Source: Arenicola marina
Lineage: Eukaryota > Annelida > Polychaeta > Arenicolidae
NCBI GenBank assembly: GCA_964019135.1
Contig: OZ025263.1
Coordinates: forward strand, 23,745,639-23,809,638
Length of the DNA: 64,000 nucleotides
Direction: 5' to 3'
This document shows, in pieces, positions 10,300 through 21,300 of this stretch. The notes beneath the pieces were generated by a model. It did not search any database. It had not been told where the DNA came from and saw only the letters and a program-made list of their open reading frames with translations. The position numbers were made by a program, and so were the translations under genes. Position 1 is the first letter of the stretch, and each line of letters starts with the position of its first letter.

Positions 10300-11480
10300 G
10301 AGCAGTAGTCGTGCTGGTGAACGATAGTTGTAGATGAGGTCGGTAGTTGTAGATTTCATCAGCTGTTGCATGTAACATCGATTTCGATGCATGTGGACGG
10401 TAGTTGTAGATTTGCATCTAAAATAGAGATAAACCATACTATGCATATGTGATCAGTAGTTGTATATGCGATCAGTAGCTGCGAGTGTTATAAGTAGTTG
10501 TAGATGTGATCAGTAGCTGTGGATGTGATTAGTATCTGTGGATGTGATTAATGGCTGTGGATGTAATCAGTAGCTGTAGATGTGATCAGTAGCTGCGTAT
10601 GTGATCAGTAGCTGTAGATGTGATAACTAGTTGTATATGGGATAAGTAGTTGTCAATGGGATAGGTACTTGTAGATGTGATCAATAGCTCTAGATGTGAT
10701 TAGTAGCTGTGGATGTGATCAGTAGCTGCGTATGTGATCAGTAATTGTTGATGTGATCAGTAGCTGTAGATATGATCAGTAATTGTTGATGTGATCAGTA
10801 ACTGTAGATGTGATCAGTAGCTGTAGATATGATCAGTAATTGTTGATGTGATCAGTAACTGTAGATGTGATCAGTAGCTGTAGATGTGATAAGTAGTTGT
10901 AGAAGTGATCAGTAATTGTTGATGTGATCAGTAGCTGTAGATGTGATCAGTAGCTGCATATGTGATAAGTAGTTGTGTAGCTGTAGATGTGATCAGTAAT
11001 TGTTGATGTGATCAGTAGCTGTATATGTTATCAGTAGCTGTATATGTTATCACTAATTGTAGATGAGATCAGTAGTTGTTAATGTGATCAGTAGTTGTAG
11101 CGGAGATTGGTCGTTGTAGATGAGATCAGCAGCTGTAGAAGAGACCAGCAGTTGTAGATGAGATCAGCAGTTATAGATGTTATTATTCGTTGTATATGTG
11201 ACCAGTGGTTATAGATGAGATGGGTCGTTGTAGATGAGATCAGTAGTCGTAGATGTGATCGGTAGTTGTAGATGTGATCGGTAGTTGTAGATGTGATCGA
11301 TAGTTGTTGATGCGATCGGTAGTTGTCGATGTGATCGGTAGTTGTAGATGTGATCGATAGTTGTTGATGCGATCGGTAGTTGTCGATGAGATCGGTAGTT
11401 GTAGATGTGATCGATAGTTGTTGATGAGATCGGTAGTTGTCGATGTGATCGGTAGTTGTCGATGAGATCGGTAGTTGTAC
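10300..11480. repeat. 19-bp minisatellite, ~1.2 kb
   Basis: About 60 imperfect copies of gtgatcagtagctgtagat. Variants agtaattgttgat and cggtagttgtcgat dominate sub-blocks, the last mainly after 11,230, indicating local homogenisation. The period is not a codon multiple and stops occur in all frames. Confidence 0.85.
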
Positions 11481-12961
11481 AGAATAACGTTTAGGTATAT
11501 GACAGCTATGAGTGTGATTAAGAAACAGGCGTAAACGGTACCTGCTAAACGATGGATCTTATCAGCTAATTACCACCGCATATTAATTATTCTCCTCTAT
11601 ATTATATACTATTATCAGCGATAAAAGCGACACCGAACTTCTGAGAAGCGATTTCCGTCGCCATACATACATATAAGTCTTCTGTAGCTTCATTATCTTC
11701 GCGGGTTCGTTCGTCGTGTAATACATGTTAATATCTTCATCTTGTCCATGTCACTACTGGGTAATCACGGTGTATGTTCCATATCCTTCATACTGCCACT
11801 GGTTAGTGCGTGCCAGATGCATCGTCGCTGGGTAATGGGGCTGTTAACTGCCAGATGTATGTTTCACCATCCTTGACAATGACACGGGTTTGTGTTTTTC
11901 GGCTGGCCTGCGGCTACCTTCATCCTCTTCATTTCGTCATTTGGTAATGCGAAGTAAGGTATGTTTCCTCATCCTTGTTACTACCATTGCGTCCCGCTTG
12001 CTGTCTGGATATCGCATTATATTCCGTCTGTGTGGCATTGTTCGTGCCTCAACATATGTAACATTCGCGTGAGCTGAGCAGTAATTTCGTTTTCGGTCGT
12101 CCAATGGTGAAGCTGTTCAAACAAACGGACCACTTCCAATGTCACACCGGGGCAATTGGGGGGGGGGTTAAGGTAGGACCTATGCATCAGCAGTTGGTAT
12201 GGCGCACGCTATCAGTAAGAGTCGCCGTACTATGTATACACCAGGCGATGACTCCCTTTCTGGCCGCTGCCAGTGTGCCATATGCATACATTATACATCA
12301 TCTATGCTTACTGCCATGCCTGCTTGGCATGGCAATAAACTTCTTAGAGGCATTCCTCAACAGGGACATATGGCTGCCCATAAACGACGTTTCGGATGAT
12401 GCAATTGTGTCAAGCGCCTTTTGGTTTATCTGCACGATTCACCTCTATAATTCACGTTGGGTAACCATTACTAAACGACGGGTGCTGTCTCCAAGCTGAT
12501 CGAGGATCACTCGACGACATGTACGTGCCCAGAGGAAAAATAACAATGTTTCGTGAATCAAACAGAATATAGCACACATATGTGGCGAAAACAAAAACAT
12601 TAATAAAGCAATGACATAAAACAGTGAACTTCAAGAAAAGAAAGTGGCAGAGATAAAAGCAAAGCTAACATCAAGAGGCTTCATGGAGGATTCCTAATTA
12701 GGACGGAATGAATTTTGACTGTAATTTTTTTACCAGTTAAGCATTCCACGACTATCCTGGTTCATTGCTTATGCCCCAACACAATACATATGTAATGATG
12801 CAATTTCGACTGTTTCTCTAATGATTCATACCATGTTGCATGGATGATCTTCTTACCAGTACAATCGGTTTGGAAATAGGCGAAGGCATATCAGCTTGAG
12901 ATTAAATCTAATATAGCCACACATCAGTACCTCCAAGAAGCTCTTGAATGCAATTACTAAC

Positions 12962-13012
12962 CTGTGGTCTGCGAGACTGTTGTGTCCTGGGCAGTTGGCG
13001 AGGTTTCTGTCG
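12962..13012 (-). CDS. Small Thr-rich exon, 17 codons
   Basis: Minus-strand acceptor ttattgcgtcacag, donor gttagt; 51 nt, phase 1-1. Encodes TETSPTAQDTTVSQTT, which matches the small-exon family seen at 29795, 33434, 34203 and 37118 (SPITT..TETT.T.SQT). The donor is weaker than the others and the exon is very short, but phase and motif both agree. Confidence 0.55.
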
Positions 13013-13895
13013 CTGTGACGCAATAAAGAGTCCTTGATATATATCGATATAGCCATAGCAATAGCACGTAGCCCATGCAAAGCCCGGATACGTAACCAAA
13101 GACAAATACGTATCTTAAATAGCGTACCTGGTCGCTCGTGGGACGGGCAGCAAGCGAACAGCACAAACATAGAAAGTGCGAAGTCATGCAACAAAATACA
13201 CCATCCACCAATCAGGCAAAAGCAGAATTTAAAGGACGCCGGACATTTTCATCCTTAGCATAGGGACTATATGGATCACATGTAGTATCAAGTGATTCTT
13301 CGCTTTATATATGTTGCTGTCAGCAGGCGCACGAGGGCGCTGTAAACGCGGATCCATGGCCTTTTCTGGTGTTTAGATGACCTACCTATGGTCGATGCTG
13401 CAACAGACAAGGTCATGCATGAGATGCTAAATACCGAGAGCAGATGCCATATAAAGCATGGTAGATATGAGATGATAATTCTGCTATGTAATAATAATTC
13501 GCAATATAATGTTGATTATAATGATGATATTTTGTTCATGTCTTGCCAAATCGACCTGTTCCACATATATACATGTCTATATCTAATGTCACCATTAAGC
13601 ACCCCTTCCCATCGACTCTAAACCACACGAACACCAGTGACAGTTCCAGGAATTTCCGACAGCCGACAGGGGGGGGGGGGGTAGTGCGCATCCAGAGAGA
13701 ACGTTGCGAAGGGGGGGGGCGAGGCTGTTGAGGTTCCGATTGTGGCCCTTGTGCTCCGTTCTTCAGAATAACGGGGGGAACGCGCATATTTGAATGTCAA
13801 AGTAGGGGAACGTGCTGTGCCCCCCAACCCTGGATCCGCCACTGCACGCACCACCATATACACGTATCCTTGAGAAAACCCAAGACCCTACTCAC
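13013..13895. other. Intron with MITE-like insertion
   Basis: 883-bp minus-strand intron. It includes a hAT-like non-autonomous element at 13635-13844 and two poly-G runs inside that element; no other exon is seen. Confidence 0.55.
13635..13844. mobile_element. Short hAT-like MITE candidate
   Basis: 210-bp segment bounded by inverted ends CAGTGACAGTTCCAGG and, read from the other side, CAGTGGCGGATCCAGG (13 of 16 positions match). CAGTGGCGGATCC-type ends are common among hAT-family DNA transposons (established knowledge). No transposase is present, and the target-site duplication is unclear. Poly-G runs lie near 13670 and 13712. Confidence 0.45.
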
Positions 13896-13973
13896 CGTCT
13901 GTCGTGGTGTCTGTTGTGGCGCTCGCTGTCACAGTGCTCTCAGTCTCGGTCGTAATCGGTGTTGTCGTTTGCA
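13896..13973 (-). CDS. Small Thr-rich exon, 26 codons (copy A)
   Basis: Acceptor gttttatcag, donor gtgagt; 78 nt, phase 1-1. Encodes QTTPITTETESTVTASATTDTTTD, a member of the small SPITTETET family. Exon and flanking intron are duplicated at 14458-14535, 562 bp away. Such short symmetric exons probably add a short O-glycosylated spacer between larger repeat blocks. Confidence 0.7.
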
Positions 13974-14457
13974 CTGATAAAACAAATCAAATGAGAGAAA
14001 TATAAATAAATAAAAAGTCTGTATCATACCTCCTAAATCATTAGCAACTCCACGTCAATCGCGCATGCGCGTTGTGATGGTCACATGCTCACCGATACCT
14101 CAAAATAGGCTGAAGAAGAACCGTAGGTAAAAAATATATATAATTGTTTGTAATACAAGTTCGTATGCACATACAGGCGAACGATTAAAAAAATAAGAAG
14201 GGCTAAAATATTAATAAAGTTACACACCAGTTCCCGGAAATCGGTTTTGAAGAATTTGAACGGTACAAGAAATAGAAACGAGTTCATTTGTATGAGCGCG
14301 TAAGGATGAGGGTGTGGGCTAAGAGGGGGTTGCTCCTCGCTTCTGCATACACGGAGCAGGCAAAAGAATGCAAAAGAATGCAATAACATATAAGTCTATA
14401 AACCTCACACTTCTCTGCAACAAGTGTGACTTAATAACGTGGTTTCTCGACACTCAC

Positions 14458-14535
14458 CGTCTGTCGTGGTGCCTGTTGTGGCGCTGGCTGACACAGTGCT
14501 CTCAGTCTCGGTCGTAATCGGTGTTGTGGTTTGCA
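14458..14535 (-). CDS. Small Thr-rich exon, 26 codons (copy B)
   Basis: Tandem copy of the exon at 13896-13973: the same acceptor and gtgagt donor, 78 nt, phase 1-1. A few substitutions change residues near the 3' end (SATTGTTTD). Flanking intron blocks, including the region with gatgagggtgtgggctaag and its counterpart near 14865, are duplicated too. Confidence 0.7.
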
Positions 14536-15372
14536 CTGATAAAACAAATGAAATGAGAGAAATATAGAGTCTGTATCATAACCTCCTAAAGCATTAGCAA
14601 CTCCACGGCAATCGCGCATGCGCGTTGTGATCGGCTCATGAACACTGAGACCTCAAAATGGGCTGAAGAGGAACCGTAGGTAAATAATATATATAATTTT
14701 TGTAATACAACTTAGTATGTACACACAGGCGAACGATTAAAGAAATAATTAGGACCAGGTATTAAGTAAATTTAAACACCATTTTCCGGAAATCTGTTTT
14801 GAAGAATTTGAACGGTACAAGAAATAGAAACGATTTCATTTGTATGAGCGCGTGAGGGTGAGGGTGCGGGTTAAGAGGGGGTTGCTCTTCGTTTCTGCAT
14901 AGATGGAGCAGGCAAAAGACAACGAAGTTGATGCAATAACATTGCAGTCTATAAACCTCACACTTCTCTGCAACAAGTGTGATTTAATAACGAGGTTTCT
15001 TGACAACAATAACAGACTTAGCTCCGTTACATAAGTGCATTGTTAATAAGAGATGCATCCCAGTAAATGTGCAATGTGGAGTGAGACGTTAAGAAATATG
15101 CTTACCTGAGGGTTTCCGCACAAAGTAGTAGTTTGTGGGGAGGTGCTCGTAAAAATCGGTCGCTCACGGTAGCGAGGGGTTGAAGAGGTCGGGGAAAACT
15201 ATTTACATGATTTACATGAGAACTGTGCAGCAGCTCCTGGTGCATGCGCAGAACGAACTATTACTGATATGACAGTCTCCATCGTAACCAATAAACACGT
15301 GGAGAGGGACTTTAATAGTTTCACCGACCAATAACACCGAGGCAGGGGAGGATACGACAGTCAGACACTTAC
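14536..15372. other. Intron downstream of the giant repeat exon
   Basis: 837-bp intron whose first ~470 bp is the second copy of the duplicated intron block. A donor-like CTCAG|gtaagc sits at about 15101-15106 on the minus strand, but I could not pair it with an acceptor in a compatible phase. Confidence 0.5.
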
Positions 15373-18300
15373 TAGGTGACATGGTTGCCGTGGTTACAGC
15401 TGGGGTGAGGGTTGATGTCGGTCCAGTGACCGTAGTAAAAATACCCGTGCTCAAGGTCGACGTGGGTGCAAGCGATGATGACGTTACGTCAGTTGGAAGA
15501 GAGGTAGACTCAGATAAAGTGGTCCCTGATGTGGTCACATCTGTGGTCTCCGTCACCGTGGACTCGGTGGTGGCTGTGGTTGTCTCGGTGGATAAAGTGG
15601 TCCCTGATGTGGTCACACCTGTGGTCTCCGTCAGCGTGGATTCGGTGGTCCCTGTGGTTGTCTCCGTGGACAAAGTGGTCCCTGATGTTGTCAGATCTGT
15701 GGTCTCCGTCACCGTGGACTCGGTGGTCCCTGTGGCTGTCTCGGAGGATAAAGTGGTCCCTGATGTGGTCACACCTGTGGTCTCCGTCACCGTGGACTCG
15801 GTGGTCCGTGTGGTTGTCTCGGTGGATAAAGTGGTCCCTGATGTGGTCAGATCTGTGGTCTCCGTCACCGTGGACTCGGTGGTCCCTGTGGTTGTCTCAG
15901 GAGATGAAGTGGTCCCTGATGTGGTCACACCTGTGGTCTCCGTCAGCGTGGATTCGGTGGTCCCTGTGGTTGTCTCCGTGGACAAAGTGGTCCCTGATGT
16001 TGTCAGATCTGTGGTCTCCGTCACGGTGGACTCGGTGGTCCCTGTGGCTGTCTCGGAGGATAAAGTGGTCCCTGATGTGGTCACACCTGTGGTCTCCGTC
16101 ACCGTGGACTCGGTGGTCCGTGTGGTTGTCTCGGTGGATAAAGTGGTCCCTGATGTGGTCAGATCTGTGGTCTCCGTCACCGTGGACTCGGTGGTCCCTG
16201 TGGTTGTCTCAGGAGATGAAGTGGTCCCTGATGTGGTCACACCTGTGGTATCCGTCAAAGTGGACTCGGTGGTCCCTGTGGTTGTCTCCGTGGATAAAGT
16301 TGTCCCTGATGTGGACAGATCTGTGGTTTCCGTCACGGTGGACTCGGTAGTCCCTGCGGTTGTCTCGGTGGATAAAGTGGTCCCTGATGTCGTCACACCT
16401 GTGATCTCCGTCACCGTGGACTCGGTGGTCCCTGTGGTTGTCTCGGTGGATAAAGTGGTCCCTGATGTCGTCACCCCAGTGGTCTCTGTCACCGTGGACT
16501 CGGTGGTCCCTGTGATTGTCTTGGTGGATAAAGTGGTTCCTGATGTTGTCACACCTGTGGCCTCTGTCAACGCTGACTCGGTGGTCCCTGTGGTTGTCTC
16601 GGTAGATAATGTGGTCCCTGATGTGGTCACACCTGTAGTCTCCGTCACCGTGGACTCGGTGGTCCCTGTGGTTGTCTCAGGGGATAAAGTGGTCCCTGAT
16701 GTGGTCAGATCTGTGGTCTCCGTCACGGTGGACTCGGTGGTCCCTGTGGTTTTCTCGGTGGATAAAGTGGTTCCAGATGTTGTCACACCTGTGGTCTCCC
16801 TCACCGTTGACTCGGTGGTGGGCGCTATGGTTGTTTCGGTGGACAAAGTGGTCCCTGATGTGGCCACACCTGTGGTCTCTGTCACCGTGGACTCGGTGAT
16901 CCCTGTGGTTGTCTCGGTGGATAACGTGGTCCCTGATGTGGTCACATCTGTGGTCTCCGTCACCGTGGACTCGGTGGTCCCTGTGGTTGTCTCGGTGGAT
17001 AAAGTGGTCCCTGATGTGGTCAGATCTGTGGTCTCCGTCACCGTGGACTCGGTGGTCCCTGTGGTTGTCTCGGAGGATAAAGTGGTCCCTGATGTGGTCA
17101 CACCTGTGGTCTCCGTCACCGTGGACTCGGTGGTCCCTGTGGTTGTCTCGGTGGATAAAGTGGTCCCTGATGTCGTCACCCCAGTGGTCTCTGTCACCGT
17201 GGACTCGGTGGTCCCTGTGGTTGTCTCGATGGATAAAGTGGTTCCTGATGTTGTCACACCTGTGGCCTCTGTCAACGCTGACTCGGTGGTCCCTGTGGTT
17301 GTCTCGGTAGATAATGTGGTCCCTGATGTGGTCACACCTGTAGTCTCCGTCACCGTGGACTCGGTGGTCCCTGTGGTTGTCTCAGGGGATAAAGTGGTCC
17401 CTGATGTGGTCAGATCTGTGGTCTCCGTCACGGTGGACTCGGTGGTCCCTGTGGTTTTCTCGGTGGATAAAGTGGTTCCTGATGTTGTCACACCTGTGGT
17501 CTCCCTCACCGTTGACTCGGTGGTGGGCGCTATGATTGTTTCGGTGGACAAAGTGGTCCCTGATGTGGCCACACCTGTGGTCTCTGTCACCGTGGACTCG
17601 GTGATCCCTGTGGTTGTCTCGGTGGATAACGTGGTCCTTGATGTGGTCACATCTGTGGTCTCCGTCACCGTGGACTCGGTGGTCCCTGTGGTTGTCTCGG
17701 TGGATAAAGTGGTCCCTGATGTGGTCAGATCTGTGGTCTCCGTCACCGTGGACTCGGTGGTCCCTGTGGTTGTCTCGGAGGATAAAGTGGTCCCTGATGT
17801 GGTCACACCTGTGGTCTCCGTCACCGTGGACTCGGTGGTCCCTGTGGTTGTCTCAGGAGATGAAGTGGTCCCTGATGTGGTCAGATCTGTGGTCTTCGTC
17901 ACGGTGGACTCGGTGGTTCCTGTGGTTGTCTCGGTGGATAAAGTGGTTCCTGATGTTGTCACACCTGTGGTCTCCGTCACCGTGGACTCGGTGGTCCCTG
18001 TGGTTGTCTCAGGGGATAAAGTGGTCCCTGATGTGGTCAGATCTGTGGTCTCCGTCACGGTGGACTCGGTGGTTCCTGTGGTTGTCTCGGAGGATAAAGT
18101 GGTCCCTGATGTGGTCACATCTGTGGTCTCTGTCTCCGTGGACTCTGTGGTCCATGTGGTTGTCTCGGTGGATAATGTGGTCCCTGATGTGGTCACACCT
18201 GTGATCTCCGTCACCGTGGACTCGGTGGTCCCTGTGGTTGTCTCGGTGGATAAAGTGGTCCCTGATGTCGTCACCCCAGTGGTCTCTGTCACCGTGGACT

Positions 18301-21300
18301 CGGTGGTCCCTGTGATTGTCTCGGTGGATAAAGTGGTTCCTGATGTTGTCACACCTGTGGCCTCTGTCAACGCTGACTCGGTGGTCCCTGTGGTTGTCTC
18401 GGTAGATAATGTGGTCCCTGATGTGGTCACACGTGTAGTCTCCGTCACCGTGGACTCGGTGGTCCCTGTGGTTGTCTCAGGGGATAAAGTGGTCCCTGAT
18501 GTGGTCAGATCTGTGGTCTCCGTCACCGTGGACTCGGTGGTCCCTGTGGTTGTCTCGGAGGATAAAGTGGTCCCTGATGTGGTCGCACCTGTGGTCTCCG
18601 TCACCGTGGACTCGGTGGTCCCTGTGGTTGTCTCAGGAGATGAAGTGGTCCCTGATGTGGTCAGATCTGTGGTCTCCGTCACGGTGGACTCGGTGGTTCC
18701 TGTGGTTGTCTCGGTGGATAAAGTGGTTCCTGATGTTGTCACACCTGTGGTCTCCGTCACCGTGGACTCGGTGGTCCCTGTGGTTGTCTCAGGGGATAAA
18801 GTGGTCCCTGATGTGGTCAGATCTGTGGTCTCCGTCACGGTGGACTCGGTGGTTCCGGTGGTTGTCTCGGAGGATAAAGTGGTCCCTGATGTGGTCACAT
18901 CTGTGGTCTCTGTCTCCGTGGACTCTGTGGTCCATGTGGTTGTCTCGGTGGATAATATGGTCCCTGATGTGGTCACACCTGTGGTATCCGTCAAAGTGGA
19001 CTCGGTGGTCCCTGTGGTTGTCTCCGTGGATAAAGTTGTCTCTGATGTGGACAGATCTGTGGTTTCCGTCACGGTGGACTCGGTAGTCCCTGCGGTTGTC
19101 TCGGTGGATAAAGTGGTCCCTGATGTCGTCACACCTGTGATCTCCGTCACCGTGGACTCGGTGGTCCCTGTGGTTGTCTCGGTGGATAAAGTGGTCCCTG
19201 ATGTCGTCACCCCAGTGGTATCTGTCACCGTGGACTCGGTGGTCCCTGTGATTGTCTCGGTGGATAAAGTGGTTCCTGATGTTGTCACACCTGTGGCCTC
19301 TGTCAACGCTGACTCGGTGGTCCCTGTGGTTGTCTCGGTAGATAATGTGGTCCCTGATGTGGTCACACCTGTAGTCTCCGTCACCGTGGACTCGGTGGTC
19401 CCTGTGGTTGTCTCAGGGAATAAAGTGGTCCCTGATGTGGTCAGATCTGTGGTCTCCGTCACGGTGGACTCGGTGGTCCCTTTGGTTTTCTCGGTGGATA
19501 AAGTGGTTCCTGATGTTGTCACACCTGTGGTCTCCCTCACCGTTGACTCGGTGGTGGGCGCTATGGTTGTTTCGGTGGACAAAGTGGTCCCTGATGTGGC
19601 CACACCTGTGGTCTCTGTCACCGTGGACTCGGTGGTCCCTGTGGTTGTCTCAGGGGATAAAGTGGTCCCTGATGTGGTCAGATCTGTGGTCTCCGTCACC
19701 GTGGACTCGGTGGTCCCTGTGGTTGTCTCGGAGGATAAAGTGGTCCCTGATGTGGTCGCACCTGTGGTCTCCGTCACCGTGGACTCGGTGGTCCCTGTGG
19801 TTGTCTCAGGAGATGAAGTGGTCCCTGATGTGGTCAGATCTGTGGTCTCCGTCACGGTGGACTCGGTGGTTCCTGTGGTTGTCTCGGTGGATAAAGTGGT
19901 TCCTGATGTTGTCACACCTGTGGTCTCCGTCACCGTGGACTCGGTGGTCCCTGTGGTTGTCTCAGGGGATAAAGTGGTCCCTGATGTGGTCAGATCTGTG
20001 GTCTCCGTCACGGTGGACTCGGTGGTTCCGGTGGTTGTCTCGGAGGATAAAGTGGTCCCTGATGTGGTCACATCTGTGGTCTCTGTCTCCGTGGACTCTG
20101 TGGTCCATGTGGTTGTCTCGGTGGATAATATGGTCCCTGATGTGGTCACACCTGTGGTATCCGTCAAAGTGGACTCGGTGGTCCCTGTGGTTGTCTCCGT
20201 GGATAAAGTTGTCTCTGATGTGGACAGATCTGTGGTTTCCGTCACGGTGGACTCGGTAGTCCCTGCGGTTGTCTCGGTGGATAAAGTGGTCCCTGATGTC
20301 GTCACACCTGTGATCTCCGTCACCGTGGACTCGGTGGTCCCTGTGGTTGTCTCGGTGGATAAAGTGGTCCCTGATGTCGTCACCCCAGTGGTCTCTGTCA
20401 CCGTGGACTCGGTGGTCCCTGTGATTGTCTCGGTAGATAATGTGGTCCCTGATGTGGTCACACCTGTAGTCTCCGTCACCGTGGACTCGGTGGTCCCTGT
20501 GGTTGTCTCAGGGAATAAAGTGGTCCCTGATGTGGTCAGATCTGTGGTCTCCGTCACGGTGGACTCGGTGGTCCCTGTGGTTTTCTCGGTGGATAAAGTG
20601 GTTCCTGATGTTGTCACACCTGTGGTCTCCCTCACCGTTGACTCGGTGGTGGGCGCTATGGTTGTTTCGGTGGACAAAGTGGTCCCTGATGTGGCCACAC
20701 CTGTGGTCTCTGTCACCGTGGACTCGGTGGTCCCTGTGGTTGTCTCAGGGGATAAAGTGGTCCCTGATGTGGTCAGATCTGTGGTCTCCGTCACCGTGGA
20801 CTCGGTGGTCCCTGTGGTTGTCTCGGAGGATAAAGTGGTCCCTGATGTGGTCGCACCTGTGGTCTCCGTCACCGTGGACTCGGTGGTCCCTGTGGTTGTC
20901 TCAGGAGATGAAGTGGTCCCTGATGTGGTCAGATCTGTGGTCTCCGTCACGGTGGACTCGGTGGTCCCTGTGGTTTTCTCGGTGGATAAAGTGGTTCCTG
21001 ATGTTGTCACACCTGTGGTCTCCCTCACCGTTGACTCGGTGGTGGGCGCTATGGTTGTTTCGGTGGACAAAGTGGTCCCTGATGTGGCCACACCTGTGGT
21101 CTCTGTCACCGTGGACTCGGTGGTCCCTGTGGTTGTCTCAGGGGATAAAGTGGTCCCTGATGTGGTCAGATCTGTGGTCTCCGTCACCGTGGACTCGGTG
21201 GTCCCTGTGGTTGTCTCGGAGGATAAAGTGGTCCCTGATGTGGTCGCACCTGTGGTCTCCGTCACCGTGGACTCGGTGGTCCCTGTGGTTGTCTCAGGAG

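Larger units (their letters stand above)
8611..12961. other. 4.35-kb intron dominated by minisatellites
   Basis: Longest intron identified with confidence in the 3' half. It contains a ~35-bp array (8.84-9.17 kb), a 75-bp array (9.53-9.85 kb), a poly-G tract near 9978-9996 and a 19-bp array (10.3-11.5 kb). The stretch 11.5-12.96 kb has scattered short open frames but no splice-bounded Thr-rich exon. Confidence 0.55.

Noticed and set aside
9792-10308. Possible exon near 10051-10112 (plus) ending in cgccag|gtaagg with the Thr-containing text VTTSVPCNVTSTP
   Set aside because: The donor is good and the phase fits, but no acceptor gives an open phase-1 exon, and the strand is opposite to every supported exon.
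15101-15200. Donor-like CTCAG|gtaagc on the minus strand
   Set aside because: The only plausible acceptor (tttttacgag) gives a 40-nt exon in the wrong phase.
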